The notes under the pieces: model-generated | The model's input: only the letters and a program-made list of their open reading frames with translations | The model's database searches: none | What the model was told of the DNA's origin: nothing | Part shown: piece by piece, positions 24,237-32,933 of the stretch | Layout of the letters: each line of letters opens with the position of its first letter | Position numbering within the stretch: the first letter of the stretch is position 1 | DNA from: Chloroflexota bacterium | Lineage (GTDB): Bacteria > Chloroflexota > Limnocylindria > Limnocylindrales > CSP1-4 | DNA length: 64,000 nucleotides | Direction of reading: 5' to 3' | NCBI GenBank assembly: GCA_004297395.1 | Contig: SCUO01000093.1 | Span: 124,001-188,000 of the forward strand | Position numbers and translations under genes: made by a program

Positions 24237-25641
24237 CCGCGTTTCGTCGCGGATCGCGATCGCCTTCGCCGTCGTCGGCCTCGTCGCCGCGCTGGCGGTG
24301 GGCGCCGGCCTCTTCGTGGGCCTCAGGGCGCTCCACCAGGAGGCGACGATCAGCGCCCTCGGCGACGTAGCCCAACCGGTCCTCGCCCGGATCCGGGCGA
24401 TCGGCGCGCTGACCGACCTCCGACCGGCGCTGGCCGCGCTCAAGGCCGAGCTCCGACCGGAGATCGGGCTTTACGCGATCGCCGGCGACCGCGTCGTGAC
24501 GGCCGACGTCGGGGAGGCCGCGGTGGACGTGGCCGCGATCGAGCTCGGGCGCGACCTTACGGCCGGGGCGTTGGTCGGCGGGGGCCTGACGGCCAAGGAC
24601 GGCTCGCGGGTGCTCTACTCGGCGACCGTCGTCCGACGCGAGGGCGTGGTGATCGGGCCGCTCGCAATCGTGCTGACCGCGCCGGACGCCTCCGGAGCGC
24701 AGGCGCTCCGCGACCTGCTGCGGGTCCTGCCGGGCGTCGCCCTCGTCACCGCCATCATCGCGATCCCGATCGCCTGGCTCCTTGCGCGCTCGATCACACG
24801 GCCGCTCCGGCGCCTGACCGAGGCGACCCTGGTCGTGCCGGCTGCCGGCTCCGCCCCTTCGCCACCGCTCGTTCCCGAGGGGCCGCGCGAGATCCGCGAG
24901 CTGACCCATCGCTTCAACGCGATGACGGCCGAGCTCGACCGGATTCGGGTGGAGGAGCGCGATCTCCTGGCGAACATCCGGCACGATCTGCGCACGCCGC
25001 TCACCGTCGTCTCCGGCTTCGCCGAGGCGCTCCGGGACGGGACGGCGGCAGCGGCCGGTCCCGAGGGCGCAGGACGGGCCGGCGAGGCCATCGCCCAGGA
25101 GGCCGAGCGCATGGGCCGCCTCATCGAGGACCTCCGCTCGATCGACGAGCTGGGCACGGGTGGCGTGGCCCTCCGGCCCGAGGCGCTCGATCCCGGGGCG
25201 CTCGCCGCCGAGGCCGTTGCCCGGTTCGCGCCGCGTGCCGCTGCGGGCGGGGTCGAGCTGCGGGCCGAGGCCGACGCCGGGCTGTCGCTGGCCGCCGACC
25301 ACGCGGCCGTGGAGCGGATCCTCGGCAACCTCATCGACAACGCCCTCTCGGTCGCCCGCGACGGGGGGCGGGTGCTCGTCGAGGCCAGGCTCGCCGCCGA
25401 AGGCGCGGTGGCATTCCGGGTCAGCGACGACGGCCCCGGCTTCCCGGCCGGCTCGCTCGACCGTGCCTTCGACCGCTTCTACCGGGCCGATCCGGCCCGG
25501 ACTGGGCCGGGCACGGGCCTGGGGCTGTCGATCGTCCGGGCCCTGGCGCGGGCGCACGGCGGCGACGCGGTCGCCGAGAACCTCGCGCCATCGGGGGCCC
25601 GGATCACCGTCACGTTGCCGGCGGTGGCGCGGGCCACCTGA
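24229..25641 (+). CDS. Sensor histidine kinase (HAMP, HisKA, HATPase)
   Basis: This 470-residue membrane kinase has a first transmembrane helix at about 9-33 and an extracytoplasmic sensor of about 130 residues. A second helix lies at about 163-187, then a HAMP linker (RSITRPLRRLTEAT), HisKA with the phosphoacceptor His in LLANIRHDLRTPLT near residue 250, and a HATPase domain (N-box NLIDNALSVARDG, SDDGPGFPAG, GTGLGLSIV). It is the partner of the upstream response regulator. The sensor has no recognised ligand domain. Confidence 0.93.
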   Translation: MPDRVSSRIAIAFAVVGLVAALAVGAGLFVGLRALHQEATISALGDVAQPVLARIRAIGALTDLRPALAALKAELRPEIGLYAIAGDRVVTADVGEAAVDVAAIELGRDLTAGALVGGGLTAKDGSRVLYSATVVRREGVVIGPLAIVLTAPDASGAQALRDLLRVLPGVALVTAIIAIPIAWLLARSITRPLRRLTEATLVVPAAGSAPSPPLVPEGPREIRELTHRFNAMTAELDRIRVEERDLLANIRHDLRTPLTVVSGFAEALRDGTAAAAGPEGAGRAGEAIAQEAERMGRLIEDLRSIDELGTGGVALRPEALDPGALAAEAVARFAPRAAAGGVELRAEADAGLSLAADHAAVERILGNLIDNALSVARDGGRVLVEARLAAEGAVAFRVSDDGPGFPAGSLDRAFDRFYRADPARTGPGTGLGLSIVRALARAHGGDAVAENLAPSGARITVTLPAVARAT

Positions 25642-26145
25642 ACCGGGCTCCGCCGCCGCCGCTTCGCTGCGGCTTCCGCCGCCCACGCCTCGCCGCCCCC
25701 GCCGGGTCGCAACCACCCGCGCCTCGCCACCCGCGCCTCGCCGCCGTCTCGCCGCCGTCGCCGCGTCGCAACCGCCGCCCTCCCGCCGCCGCCGCGGCCG
25801 CTCGTCTCGCCGCCGCCGCTCGTCTCGCCGCCGCCGCGACCTGTTCCCGCCGCCCACGCCTCGCCGTCGCCGTCTTGCCCACGCCGCTCTGCCCTTCCGC
25901 CGCCCACGCCTCGCCGCCCCCGCCGCTCGGGCCGCCCCGGATCCGATCCGGTCCCACAGACCGAAGATCGTGCGCCAAGTGTTGTGATCCGGCCTGTCCG
26001 TCCGATGCCCGACGTTCTGTACGTCGAATACCCGGCCAATTCGGCCTCGAATCGGACGGCCAGACCGAATGTCGACTGTCTGGCCACCAATTCCGGTCTG
26101 TCAGGCCGATCTGCCCATCGAGCGGGCCGGGATTCGCGACCGCGA
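25642..26145. other. Non-coding region with C-rich repeats and a hairpin
   Basis: From about 25650 to 25930 the plus strand is almost free of A and built from imperfect CGCCGCC and CGCCTCGCC units. A longer unit, CCGCCGCCCACGCCTCGCCG, recurs with few changes near 25678, 25850 and 25900. The G-rich minus strand could form quadruplexes. From 25980 to 26145 the composition returns to normal and contains a hairpin. I see no gene here. Confidence 0.6.
26058..26085 (-). terminator. Hairpin downstream of selD
   Basis: GGCCAGAC (26058-26065) pairs perfectly with GTCTGGCC (26078-26085) around a 12-nt loop, about 60 bp past the selD stop. No T-rich tail follows, so the terminator role is inferred from position. 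Confidence 0.4.
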
Positions 26146-27225
26146 TCAGACGAGGGCGACTGACCCCGCGCCGTCGGGACTCGTCTCGACCCGCCCGACC
26201 CGCCAGTGCGACACGCCGCGGGCGTCGAGGCCGGCCTCGAGCTGGGCAACCTCGGTCGGCGCCACCGCGGCGAGGAGGCCGCCCGAGGTCTGCGGGTCGT
26301 GGGCCAGGACGACGAGCGCCTCCGGGACGTCGTCGCGGACGGTCAGGGCCGGCGCCACGAAGCGGCGATTGTGGCCCGCGCCGCCGGTCTCGACGCCGGC
26401 CCGGGCCAGATCGAGGGCCCCGGCCATGGCCGGCAGGTCCGCCGCCTCGAAGGCGAACCGGACGCCCGCGGCGTGGGCCATCTCGAGACCATGGCCCAGG
26501 AGGCCGAAGCCGGTGACATCGGTGGCCGCGGCCACGCCGGCCTGGGTCAGGGCCTCCGAGGCGTCGCGGTTGAGTCGCCGCATCGAATCGACAGCGGCAG
26601 CCAGGTCGGCGTCCGAGGTCCGGCCCTGGCGCCGGCCGCTGACGAGGAGGCCCGTGCCCAGCGCCTTCGTCAGGACGAGGACGTCGCCGGGCCGGGCGCC
26701 GCCCTTGCGCAGGAGCCGGTCGGGGTGGGCGACGCCCACAACCGCGAGGCCGTACTTCGGCTCGGGATCGCGGATGGTGTGGCCGCCGGCGAGGATCCCG
26801 CCGGCCTCGCGGACTACGCTCGCGGCCCCGTCGAGGATCGCCCGGAACGCGTCCCGCGGCAGGTCCTCGGGCATCGCCGCGACCGACAGCGCGAACAGCA
26901 CCCTGCCGCCCATCGCGAAGACATCCGACAGGGCGTTGGCTGCGGCGATCTCGCCGTACGTCCGCGGGTCATCGACGATCGGCGGGAAGAAGTCGACCGT
27001 CCCGATGACCGCGAGATCCGGGGCGACGAGGTGGACCGCGGCGTCGTCGGGCGGCTCGAGGCCGGCGATGAGTCCTTCGGGCGACGCCACGCCCTCGATC
27101 ACGCCGAGCCCGGCGAGGACCTCGCCCAATGCGTCCGCCCCGAGCTTCGCCGCACAACCGCCGCACTCGGTCAGCTCGGTCAGGCGGATGGGACGCGTGC
27201 TCTCCACGGTCGGGAAGTTGGCCAT
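26146..27225 (-). CDS. selD: Selenide, water dikinase (selenophosphate synthase)
   Basis: SelD makes selenophosphate from selenide and ATP and feeds SelA. The 359-residue protein has the N-terminal catalytic loop ECGGCAAKLG (residues 20-29, Cys rather than Sec), the metal-binding Asp residues in EPPDDAAV and IGTVDFFPPIVDDP, the ALSDVFAMGG motif, ILAGGHTIRDPEPKYG and the C-terminal ATDVTGFGLLGHGLEMA and LAHDPQTSGGLL motifs. It is monocistronic on the minus strand, with a TATGAT box 6 nt before the ATG. It completes the Sec pathway with tRNA-Sec, selA and selB 2-6 kb away. Confidence 0.96.
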   Translation of the reverse strand: MANFPTVESTRPIRLTELTECGGCAAKLGADALGEVLAGLGVIEGVASPEGLIAGLEPPDDAAVHLVAPDLAVIGTVDFFPPIVDDPRTYGEIAAANALSDVFAMGGRVLFALSVAAMPEDLPRDAFRAILDGAASVVREAGGILAGGHTIRDPEPKYGLAVVGVAHPDRLLRKGGARPGDVLVLTKALGTGLLVSGRRQGRTSDADLAAAVDSMRRLNRDASEALTQAGVAAATDVTGFGLLGHGLEMAHAAGVRFAFEAADLPAMAGALDLARAGVETGGAGHNRRFVAPALTVRDDVPEALVVLAHDPQTSGGLLAAVAPTEVAQLEAGLDARGVSHWRVGRVETSPDGAGSVALV

Positions 27226-27231
27226 CTCGAG

Positions 27232-27237
27232 ATCATA
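27232..27237 (-). promoter_or_regulatory. -10 box TATGAT for selD
   Basis: Minus-strand TATGAT, 6 nt, then ATG at 27225: leaderless spacing and close to the TATAAT consensus. Confidence 0.6.
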
Positions 27238-27243
27238 GGCGGG

Positions 27244-27690
27244 CTATGGATAGCAGCCACCGAGGAATAGGCCGTGGGCGAGGTATGGATCGCCCTGGGT
27301 CCCGGGGGCGTGGCTCAGCGACACCTGCGCGAGCGTGATTTCGTCCATCGTCCCGGCGACGGCTCGGCCCTCCGCGTCGAGCAACTGGAGCTCCGGTTCG
27401 AACCGCGCTGACCATCGATACGGCCAGCGGACATACGCGATCTCGCCGCCCGGGCGAGACAGCCAGACCGGCCAGGCCTCCTGGGTCTTGTCGCCACGAA
27501 GCAGCCCCCGGACCGGGTCCACCGCCGCCTCGAGCGTGCAGAGCGTGCTCTCGGACACGGCATCCCGCGTCGGGATCGCGACGGCGCCCTCCGGCAGTGA
27601 TAGAAGCGGCCGGAACCGAAGCTGCAGGATGGCGGCCAGTGCGAGCACTCCCACGACTGCCGCGACCATCACCCAGTGGATGCGGCTCAC
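27244..27690 (-). CDS. Small membrane-anchored extracytoplasmic protein with C-terminal GCYP motif
   Basis: The 148-residue product has one N-terminal membrane helix (HWVMVAAVVGVLALAAIL) and an extracytoplasmic domain. Segments include STLCTLEAAVDPVRGLLRG, RWPYRWSARFEPELQLLDAEGR and a C-terminal GDPYLAHGLFLGGCYP. Two cysteines (near residues 51 and 146) may bond. The last half resembles the end of the lipoprotein at 54346-54975 (WP-x-GF-x-A-x-FDP-x-L, DPYHASGL, FAGCYP), so they form a small family unknown to me. GTG is the start; TAGATT at 27718-27723 may be its promoter. Confidence 0.7.
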   Translation of the reverse strand: MSRIHWVMVAAVVGVLALAAILQLRFRPLLSLPEGAVAIPTRDAVSESTLCTLEAAVDPVRGLLRGDKTQEAWPVWLSRPGGEIAYVRWPYRWSARFEPELQLLDAEGRAVAGTMDEITLAQVSLSHAPGTQGDPYLAHGLFLGGCYP

Positions 27691-27717
27691 CTCGACGTTC
27701 CCCCTTCTGCCTCGGCG

Positions 27718-27738
27718 AATCTACCGCGTCGGTACGAT
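27718..27738. promoter_or_regulatory. Divergent -10 boxes TAGATT (minus) and TACGAT (plus)
   Basis: TAGATT on the minus strand (27718-27723) precedes the GCYP protein by about 28 nt. TACGAT on the plus strand (27733-27738) precedes the deaminase ATG by 62 nt. Both would give short leaders with purine-rich ribosome sites. Confidence 0.4.
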
Positions 27739-27800
27739 GGCTACGGACCGGCCCCGGGGACTGTCTATCGAGGTCCAGGCGAGAGGAGGACGGCAGCTCC

Positions 27801-28814
27801 ATGGCCGATCGCGCCAGCGACGCCGACATCGTCTCGATCCCCAAGGTCGAGCTGCACATCCACCTGAACGGATCGATCACCGAGGCAACGGCATTGACCC
27901 TCGCCCGCCGCCACGGCGTCGATCCGGCGGAGGGCCTCAAGCTCGTCGATGGCCGATATCCGGGCAGATACCCGAACTTCGAGGGCTTCCTCGACGCCTA
28001 TCTCGCGGCCAACCAGTTCGTCCGGACGCCGGACGACCTCGAGCTCGTCGCGGCCGAGTTCGCCCGAGGCCAGGCGGCCCAGTCGATCGCCTACTCCGAG
28101 ATCATCTTCACGGCCATGATCTTCGTTCGGAACGGGATGGAGCCGGCGTCGATGTGGGCGGCCCTGCGGCGTGGCCTGGCGGTGGGCGGCCCGGACACGC
28201 GGATCAGCATCGTCGTCGACGCAATCCGCGATCTCGGGGCGGAGGAGGCGGCGGCCACGGTCAGGCTCGTCGAGGCCGCCGACGCCCCGATCGTCGGGCT
28301 GTGCCTGACCGGCATCGAGGGGACGATGCCGGTCGAGACGTTCCTGCCGTTCCGGGCCGACGCCCGGCGACTCGGTCTCGGCTTCACGGTCCACGCCGGC
28401 GAGATGGGGCCGCCGGAGAGCGTCGAGGCCTCGCTGGACGTCCTCGGGGCCGAACGGATCGGCCACGGTGTCGCGGCGATCCGCGATCCGGCGCTCCTCG
28501 AGCGCCTCATCCGCGATCAGGTCGTCCTCGACGTCTGCCCTTCCTCGAACGTCGGGATCGGCGAGTACCCGTCGCTCGAAGCGCACCCGATGACCGAGTT
28601 CTGGCGACGCGGCGTCCGGATGACGATCTCGAGCGACGATCCGCCGTTCTTCGGAACAACCCTGACCGACGAGCTCCGCCATCTCGTCCGGATCGCGGGG
28701 CTGACGCGCGGCGACCTCATCACGCTCCAGCGCCGCGCGATCGACGCCTCGTTCGCGGATGCCGCGACGCGGGCAGCGGTCCGGGCCCGGATCGACGCCT
28801 GGGCCGACGCGTAA
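27801..28814 (+). CDS. Adenosine deaminase-family protein, ADAL-like
   Basis: This 337-residue metal-dependent hydrolase deaminates a purine nucleoside or nucleotide. It shows the zinc motif VELHIHLNGS (residues 16-25), HAGEMGPPES near residue 201 with the catalytic Glu, ERIGHGVAA, and the SSDDPPFFGTTL zinc Asp motif near residue 277. HLNGS instead of the classical HLDGA is the signature I associate with the ADAL/MAPDA branch, which hydrolyses N6-modified AMP. Adenosine, aminodeoxyfutalosine or another N6-modified purine remain possible. GAGGAGGA lies 10 nt before the ATG. Confidence 0.85.
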   Translation: MADRASDADIVSIPKVELHIHLNGSITEATALTLARRHGVDPAEGLKLVDGRYPGRYPNFEGFLDAYLAANQFVRTPDDLELVAAEFARGQAAQSIAYSEIIFTAMIFVRNGMEPASMWAALRRGLAVGGPDTRISIVVDAIRDLGAEEAAATVRLVEAADAPIVGLCLTGIEGTMPVETFLPFRADARRLGLGFTVHAGEMGPPESVEASLDVLGAERIGHGVAAIRDPALLERLIRDQVVLDVCPSSNVGIGEYPSLEAHPMTEFWRRGVRMTISSDDPPFFGTTLTDELRHLVRIAGLTRGDLITLQRRAIDASFADAATRAAVRARIDAWADA

Positions 28815-28844
28815 TGGGTTGACGCGCAACGGCTCGATCGTCGG

Positions 28845-28850
28845 TACGCT
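28845..28850 (+). promoter_or_regulatory. -10 box TACGCT for tRNA-Sec and the sec operon
   Basis: TACGCT is followed by 6 nt and the first G of tRNA-Sec at 28857, so transcription would start at the mature 5' end. A TTGACG at 28819-28824 is a possible -35, though the 20-nt spacing is long. Confidence 0.55.
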
Positions 28851-28856
28851 GCGCTC

Positions 28857-28953
28857 GGGAGTGGGTTCGGGCCGGTGCCCGGCCCGGTCTTCAAAACCGG
28901 TGGCGCGGCGCCCGGCGTCGCGCGGTGGGTTCGACTCCCATGCGCTCCCGCCA
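28857..28953 (+). tRNA. selC: tRNA-Sec (anticodon UCA), CCA encoded
   Basis: The 97-nt sequence folds as a bacterial tRNA-Sec. GGGAGTG pairs with CGCTCCC in a long acceptor stem. The D arm CGGGC-CGGT-GCCCG has a 4-nt loop as in E. coli SelC. The anticodon stem CCGGT/ACCGG carries loop CTTCAAA with UCA at 28891-28893. A long variable arm (about 28901-28924) and T arm GTGGG-TTCGACT-CCCAT follow, then discriminator G and CCA. It reads the TGA in fdhA. The eighth acceptor pair is a G-G mismatch by this fold. Confidence 0.95.
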
Positions 28954-28973
28954 CGCTCTGCGAGGTCGATCGC

Positions 28974-29615
28974 ATGCCCGATGAGCTCCATCAGCCCGAC
29001 ATCGAAGACCGTCCTGACTGGGCCGCCTACTACCGGCACACGCTGGGGCGCGAGCCCCGACCGCTGTTCGTGAAGGGGATGGCCGCGCTCGAGGCCGCGG
29101 GCATTGCACCGGGCCAGGCGGTCGAGATCGGGTACGGCGACGGGACGGAGACGTTGGCGCTCCTCGCAGCCGGCTGGACGGTGGTCGCGGTCGATGCCGC
29201 GCCACAGGCGGCGCAGGTCCTCCGTGGTCGCGCCGAGGGCGCGGCGCATGCCGACCGTCTCGAGATCCGCACCGAATCCGCCGACGTGGCAAGCCTGCCG
29301 CCGTTCGACCTCCTGTACGCCGGGTACGCCCTCTCGTTCATCCGGCCCGCTGCCTTCCGTCGCTTCTGGCGTCGCGTCCGATCGCAGCTCCGCCCGGGCG
29401 GATTCCTCGTCGTCAACGTCTTCGGCGTCCGCGACACGTGGGCCGGCGATCCGGACATGACGTTCGTCGCCCGGGACGAGGTCTTCCGGATGGTCCAGGG
29501 ACTCGAGGTCGTAGCCCTCGACGAGGAGGACCAGGACGGGGACTCGTTCAGCGGACCGAAGCACTGGCACCTCTTCGACGTCATCGCCCGGCGCCCGGAC
29601 GCGATGTCCGCATGA
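28974..29615 (+). CDS. Class I SAM-dependent methyltransferase embedded in the sec operon
   Basis: The 213-residue protein has a Rossmann-like SAM fold. Motif I is VEIGYGDGTETLALLAAG (around residue 48), followed by VVAVDAAPQAAQVLRG, the LLYAGYALSFIRPAAF motif IV region and LRPGGFLVVNVFG. A C-terminal KHWHLFDVIARR strand ends it. It looks like the TehB/thiopurine-type small-molecule methyltransferases, but the substrate is not readable. It lies 20 nt after tRNA-Sec and overlaps selA as ATGA. Its position suggests selenium methylation, tRNA modification or simple hitch-hiking; none is shown. Confidence 0.8.
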   Translation: MPDELHQPDIEDRPDWAAYYRHTLGREPRPLFVKGMAALEAAGIAPGQAVEIGYGDGTETLALLAAGWTVVAVDAAPQAAQVLRGRAEGAAHADRLEIRTESADVASLPPFDLLYAGYALSFIRPAAFRRFWRRVRSQLRPGGFLVVNVFGVRDTWAGDPDMTFVARDEVFRMVQGLEVVALDEEDQDGDSFSGPKHWHLFDVIARRPDAMSA

Positions 29616-31009
29616 CCCGGCCACCGAGTGTCGAGCGGGTGCTCGTGGCGGCTCGCCCGGCTGCAGGCGATCGCGACCCGGAGGCCGTCCTGGCTGTCGC
29701 CCGCGAGGTCGTCGAAGAGGAGCGGGCGCGGCTGGCGGCCGGGGAACCGGAGCGGGACGTCGGCGCGCTCGGGGCGGCGGTCGTGGCGGCGCTCGAGGCC
29801 TTCGACGGGGCGCGGGATACGGGAGATCAGGTCCGCGGCGGCCCCGTCCGGGTCATCAACGCCACGGGCGTCGTCGTCCACACGAACCTCGGCCGCGCCG
29901 CCTGGCCGCAAGCGGCGATCGAGGCCGCGCGGCTGGCGGCGGGCCAGATCCTCCTCGAGATGGATCGCGCCACCGGTCGTCGCGGCTCGCGATTCCGGGC
30001 CGCGGAGGAGTACCTCATCGCCCTGACCGGGGCGGAGGATGCCCTCGTCGTCACGAACAACGCCGCGGCCATCGCCCTCGGCGTCGGGCTGGCGGGGCGC
30101 GGCGGCGGCGTGGCCGTCTCGCGCGGGGAGCTCGTCGAGATCGGGGGCGGCGTCCGGATCCCGGAGATCCTGCGGCGGGCCGGCGTCCGCCTGGTCGAGG
30201 TCGGGACGACGAACCGGACACGGGTCGCGGACTTCGAGGCGGCGCTCGAGGACCCCCGGGCACGGGTCAGGCTCGTCCTCCGCGTCCATCCCTCGAACTT
30301 CGTCCAATCCGGCTTCGTCGAGGCCCCCGATCCGGCGGCCCTCGCCGCGGTCGCGCATCGCCACGGCGCGATCGTCGTCGACGACCTGGGCAGCGGCGCG
30401 CTCCTGCCGACCGAGCGGGTCGGGCTGGCCCACGAGCCAACGCCGCGCGAGCGGCTGGCGGCTGGCGCCGACCTCGTGACCTTTTCCGGCGACAAGCTCG
30501 TCGGCGGCCCCCAGGCCGGCCTGATCGTGGGCCGGTGGGACCTCATCGCGAAGCTGCGGCGGGATCCACTGGCCCGGGCGATGCGCCCCGACAAGACGAT
30601 CCTCGCGGCGGTCGCGGCCACGCTCTCGCTCTACCGGGCGGGGCGGGCGACGGCCGAGATCCCCGTCTGGCGGATGCTCGCGACGCCGCTAGGCGAGCTG
30701 CGGGCCCGGGCCGATGCCCTCGTGGCGACGCTCCCCGACGGGTCGGCCCAGGTCGTGGAGCTCGAATCGACCGTCGGCGGCGGCTCGCTGCCGGGCGAGG
30801 TCCTGCCCTCGATCGGGGTCGCCCTGGCCGCCGCCAGCGGTCGGGATGCGCGGGACCTCGCGGCCGAGCTCCGGACCGCCCAACCCTGTGTCATTCCCCG
30901 GATCGAGCGCGAGCTCGTGATCCTCGACCTGCGCACGGTCGAGCCGCAGGACGATCAGGCGCTCGCCGCGGCCGTCGGCAGGGCGCTCGACGCGGCATCG
31001 GGCAGCTGA
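29612..31009 (+). CDS. selA: L-seryl-tRNA(Sec) selenium transferase
   Basis: SelA converts Ser-tRNA(Sec) to Sec-tRNA(Sec) with selenophosphate and PLP. The 465-residue protein has the usual bacterial length. Motifs are [16 protein letters not shown] near residue 80, the [25 protein letters not shown]-type block, [23 protein letters not shown] and the PLP lysine in [13 protein letters not shown] at residue 295, the same number as in E. coli. The ATG overlaps the methyltransferase stop (ATGA), and selB follows after 7 bp. The protein should form a decamer that binds tRNA-Sec. Confidence 0.97.
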   Translation: MTRPPSVERVLVAARPAAGDRDPEAVLAVAREVVEEERARLAAGEPERDVGALGAAVVAALEAFDGARDTGDQVRGGPVRVINATGVVVHTNLGRAAWPQAAIEAARLAAGQILLEMDRATGRRGSRFRAAEEYLIALTGAEDALVVTNNAAAIALGVGLAGRGGGVAVSRGELVEIGGGVRIPEILRRAGVRLVEVGTTNRTRVADFEAALEDPRARVRLVLRVHPSNFVQSGFVEAPDPAALAAVAHRHGAIVVDDLGSGALLPTERVGLAHEPTPRERLAAGADLVTFSGDKLVGGPQAGLIVGRWDLIAKLRRDPLARAMRPDKTILAAVAATLSLYRAGRATAEIPVWRMLATPLGELRARADALVATLPDGSAQVVELESTVGGGSLPGEVLPSIGVALAAASGRDARDLAAELRTAQPCVIPRIERELVILDLRTVEPQDDQALAAAVGRALDAASGS

Positions 31010-31016
31010 GTCGGCG

Positions 31017-32933
31017 ATGACCGTCGTCGTCGGCACGGCCGGGCACATCGACCACGGCAAGACGGCGCTGCTCCGGGCGCTCACCGGCATCGACGCCGAC
31101 CGCCTGCCCGAGGAGCAACGCCGGGGCATGACGATCGATGTCGGGTATGCCTGGCTCGACCTCCCGGACGGGACCACCATCGACTTCGTCGACGTGCCCG
31201 GCCACGACGCACTCATCGGCAACATGCTCGTCGGCGCCGGCGAGATCGATGCGGTGCTCCTGGTCGTCGCGGCCGACGACGGCATCCGGGCCCAGACCCT
31301 GGAGCACGTCGGCCTCCTCGACGCGCTCGGGCTCCTAGACGGCGTCGCGGTCGTGACGAAGGCCGATGTCGCCGGCGAGGCGAGGGCGGCCGAGGTCGCC
31401 CGTTCCGTGGCCGAGCTCCTGGCCCGGACGTCGCTCGCCGGGGCGCCCGTGCACGTCGCGTCGTCGACGACCGGCGAGGGGATCGAGCCGGTTCGCGAGG
31501 TCCTCGTCCGGCTCCGGGATCGGGTGGTCGCTCGCCGGGCGGGGCTGCCGTCCGGGCCTGCGCGGCTGGCGATCGACCGGGCGTTCTCGGTGAAGGGCCG
31601 CGGCGCGGTGGTGACCGGCACGCTCCGTGGCGGCGAGCTCCGGGTCGGCGATCGCCTGGTGCTCGAGCCGGCCGGCATCGATGTCCGCATTCGCGGCCTC
31701 CAGGTCCACCACGCGGCGGTCGATGTCGCGGCCGGCGGCCGAACGGCGGTGAATCTCGTCGGTGCCGATGTCGAGGTGCTCGACCGCGGCGGCGTCCTCG
31801 TGGCGGGGCGGAGCGTGGCGGCCACGGAGCGACTGCTTGTGGCCCTCGCCGCCCCGATGGCTGCCGGCCAGACGGCCGCTCCGGCCTGGCCGCCGACCGA
31901 CGGCCAGCGACTGCGTCTGCACATCGGCACGGCGGCGGCCGAGGCGAGGGTCGGCCGCCGCGGTCGCGAAGCCGTGTCGCTCCCCGACGGCCGCGTCACC
32001 GCGATCCTCCGGCTCACGGCGCCGATCGCCACGTTCGCGGGCTCGAGAGCGGTGCTTCGGCGGCCATCGCCGGGCGACCTCGTCGCCGGGGCGACGATCC
32101 TCGATGCCCTCCCCGCCCGCGGCGTGTCACGGCGGCGGGCGACCCCGGAGCGACTCGCCTCCCTCGCCGTGGCGATCGATGACCTCGACATCGACGCGAT
32201 CGCGGATACCCGGCTGGCCCTTCATGGGGCCCTGGCCGTCTCGGGTGGGCTGCTCCTGGCGGCTGACGTCGGGGACGCCCTCGAGGCCGCGGCGCTTGCC
32301 GCCGTCGCCGACCACCACGACGCCGAGCCGGCGTCGTCGGGCCTTTCGGCCGCGGTCCTTCGCGGCACCCTGCGATCGGCGCTCCGACGGCTGGCCACGG
32401 TCCGCGCCGCCGACGCGGCGGCCCTGGACGCCGGGATTGCCAGCATCCTCGATGATCTCGTCGACCGGCACCGTCTCGCCCGCGACGGCGACCACTTCCG
32501 CGACCCGGCGCGCGCCGCCGGCCCACCGCCGGCCCTCGCCGCGGCGATGGACCGACTCGTCGCCATCCTCGACGTCCCCGCGCCGCCGGACCTGTCCGAC
32601 GCCGCGCGCGCCGCCGGCTGCCCGCCCGAGGGGATCCGGACCCTCGAGGCGGCAGGGCGGATCGTTCGGGTCGAGGCCGATCTCGCATGGGCCGCGCCGG
32701 CCTTCCAGCGCCTCGTGGCGACGGCCCTGGCCCTGGCCCGCCGGGGTCCCCTCAGCCCCGCCGCCCTCCGTGACGCGACCGGGACGAGCCGGCGGGTCGT
32801 GATGCCGCTGCTCGAGGACCTCGGCCGGCGCGGCATCCTGGCGCGGACGCCGGGCGGCCACGTGCCCGGTCCCCGGGCGCCCCGCGACCCGACGCCGCGC
32901 GAGCCGGCGCCGGCCGGGTCGGGGGACCCATGA
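31017..32933 (+). CDS. selB: Selenocysteine-specific elongation factor SelB
   Basis: SelB delivers Sec-tRNA to the ribosome at UGA next to a SECIS hairpin. The 638-residue protein has a GTPase domain with G1 GHIDHGKT (residues 8-15), the switch region [16 protein letters not shown]3 DVPGHDALI, and G4 as TKAD. Beta domains follow (GVVTGT-type [14 protein letters not shown]). Winged-helix repeats over about residues 380-625 end in [17 protein letters not shown] and bind the mRNA hairpin. Its stop overlaps mobA as ATGA. Confidence 0.97.
   Translation: MTVVVGTAGHIDHGKTALLRALTGIDADRLPEEQRRGMTIDVGYAWLDLPDGTTIDFVDVPGHDALIGNMLVGAGEIDAVLLVVAADDGIRAQTLEHVGLLDALGLLDGVAVVTKADVAGEARAAEVARSVAELLARTSLAGAPVHVASSTTGEGIEPVREVLVRLRDRVVARRAGLPSGPARLAIDRAFSVKGRGAVVTGTLRGGELRVGDRLVLEPAGIDVRIRGLQVHHAAVDVAAGGRTAVNLVGADVEVLDRGGVLVAGRSVAATERLLVALAAPMAAGQTAAPAWPPTDGQRLRLHIGTAAAEARVGRRGREAVSLPDGRVTAILRLTAPIATFAGSRAVLRRPSPGDLVAGATILDALPARGVSRRRATPERLASLAVAIDDLDIDAIADTRLALHGALAVSGGLLLAADVGDALEAAALAAVADHHDAEPASSGLSAAVLRGTLRSALRRLATVRAADAAALDAGIASILDDLVDRHRLARDGDHFRDPARAAGPPPALAAAMDRLVAILDVPAPPDLSDAARAAGCPPEGIRTLEAAGRIVRVEADLAWAAPAFQRLVATALALARRGPLSPAALRDATGTSRRVVMPLLEDLGRRGILARTPGGHVPGPRAPRDPTPREPAPAGSGDP

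Noticed and set aside
25650-25930. Coding gene in the C-rich tract
   Set aside because: All frames give simple Arg/Pro/Ala or Gly/Arg repeats with no start or ribosome site and no domain.
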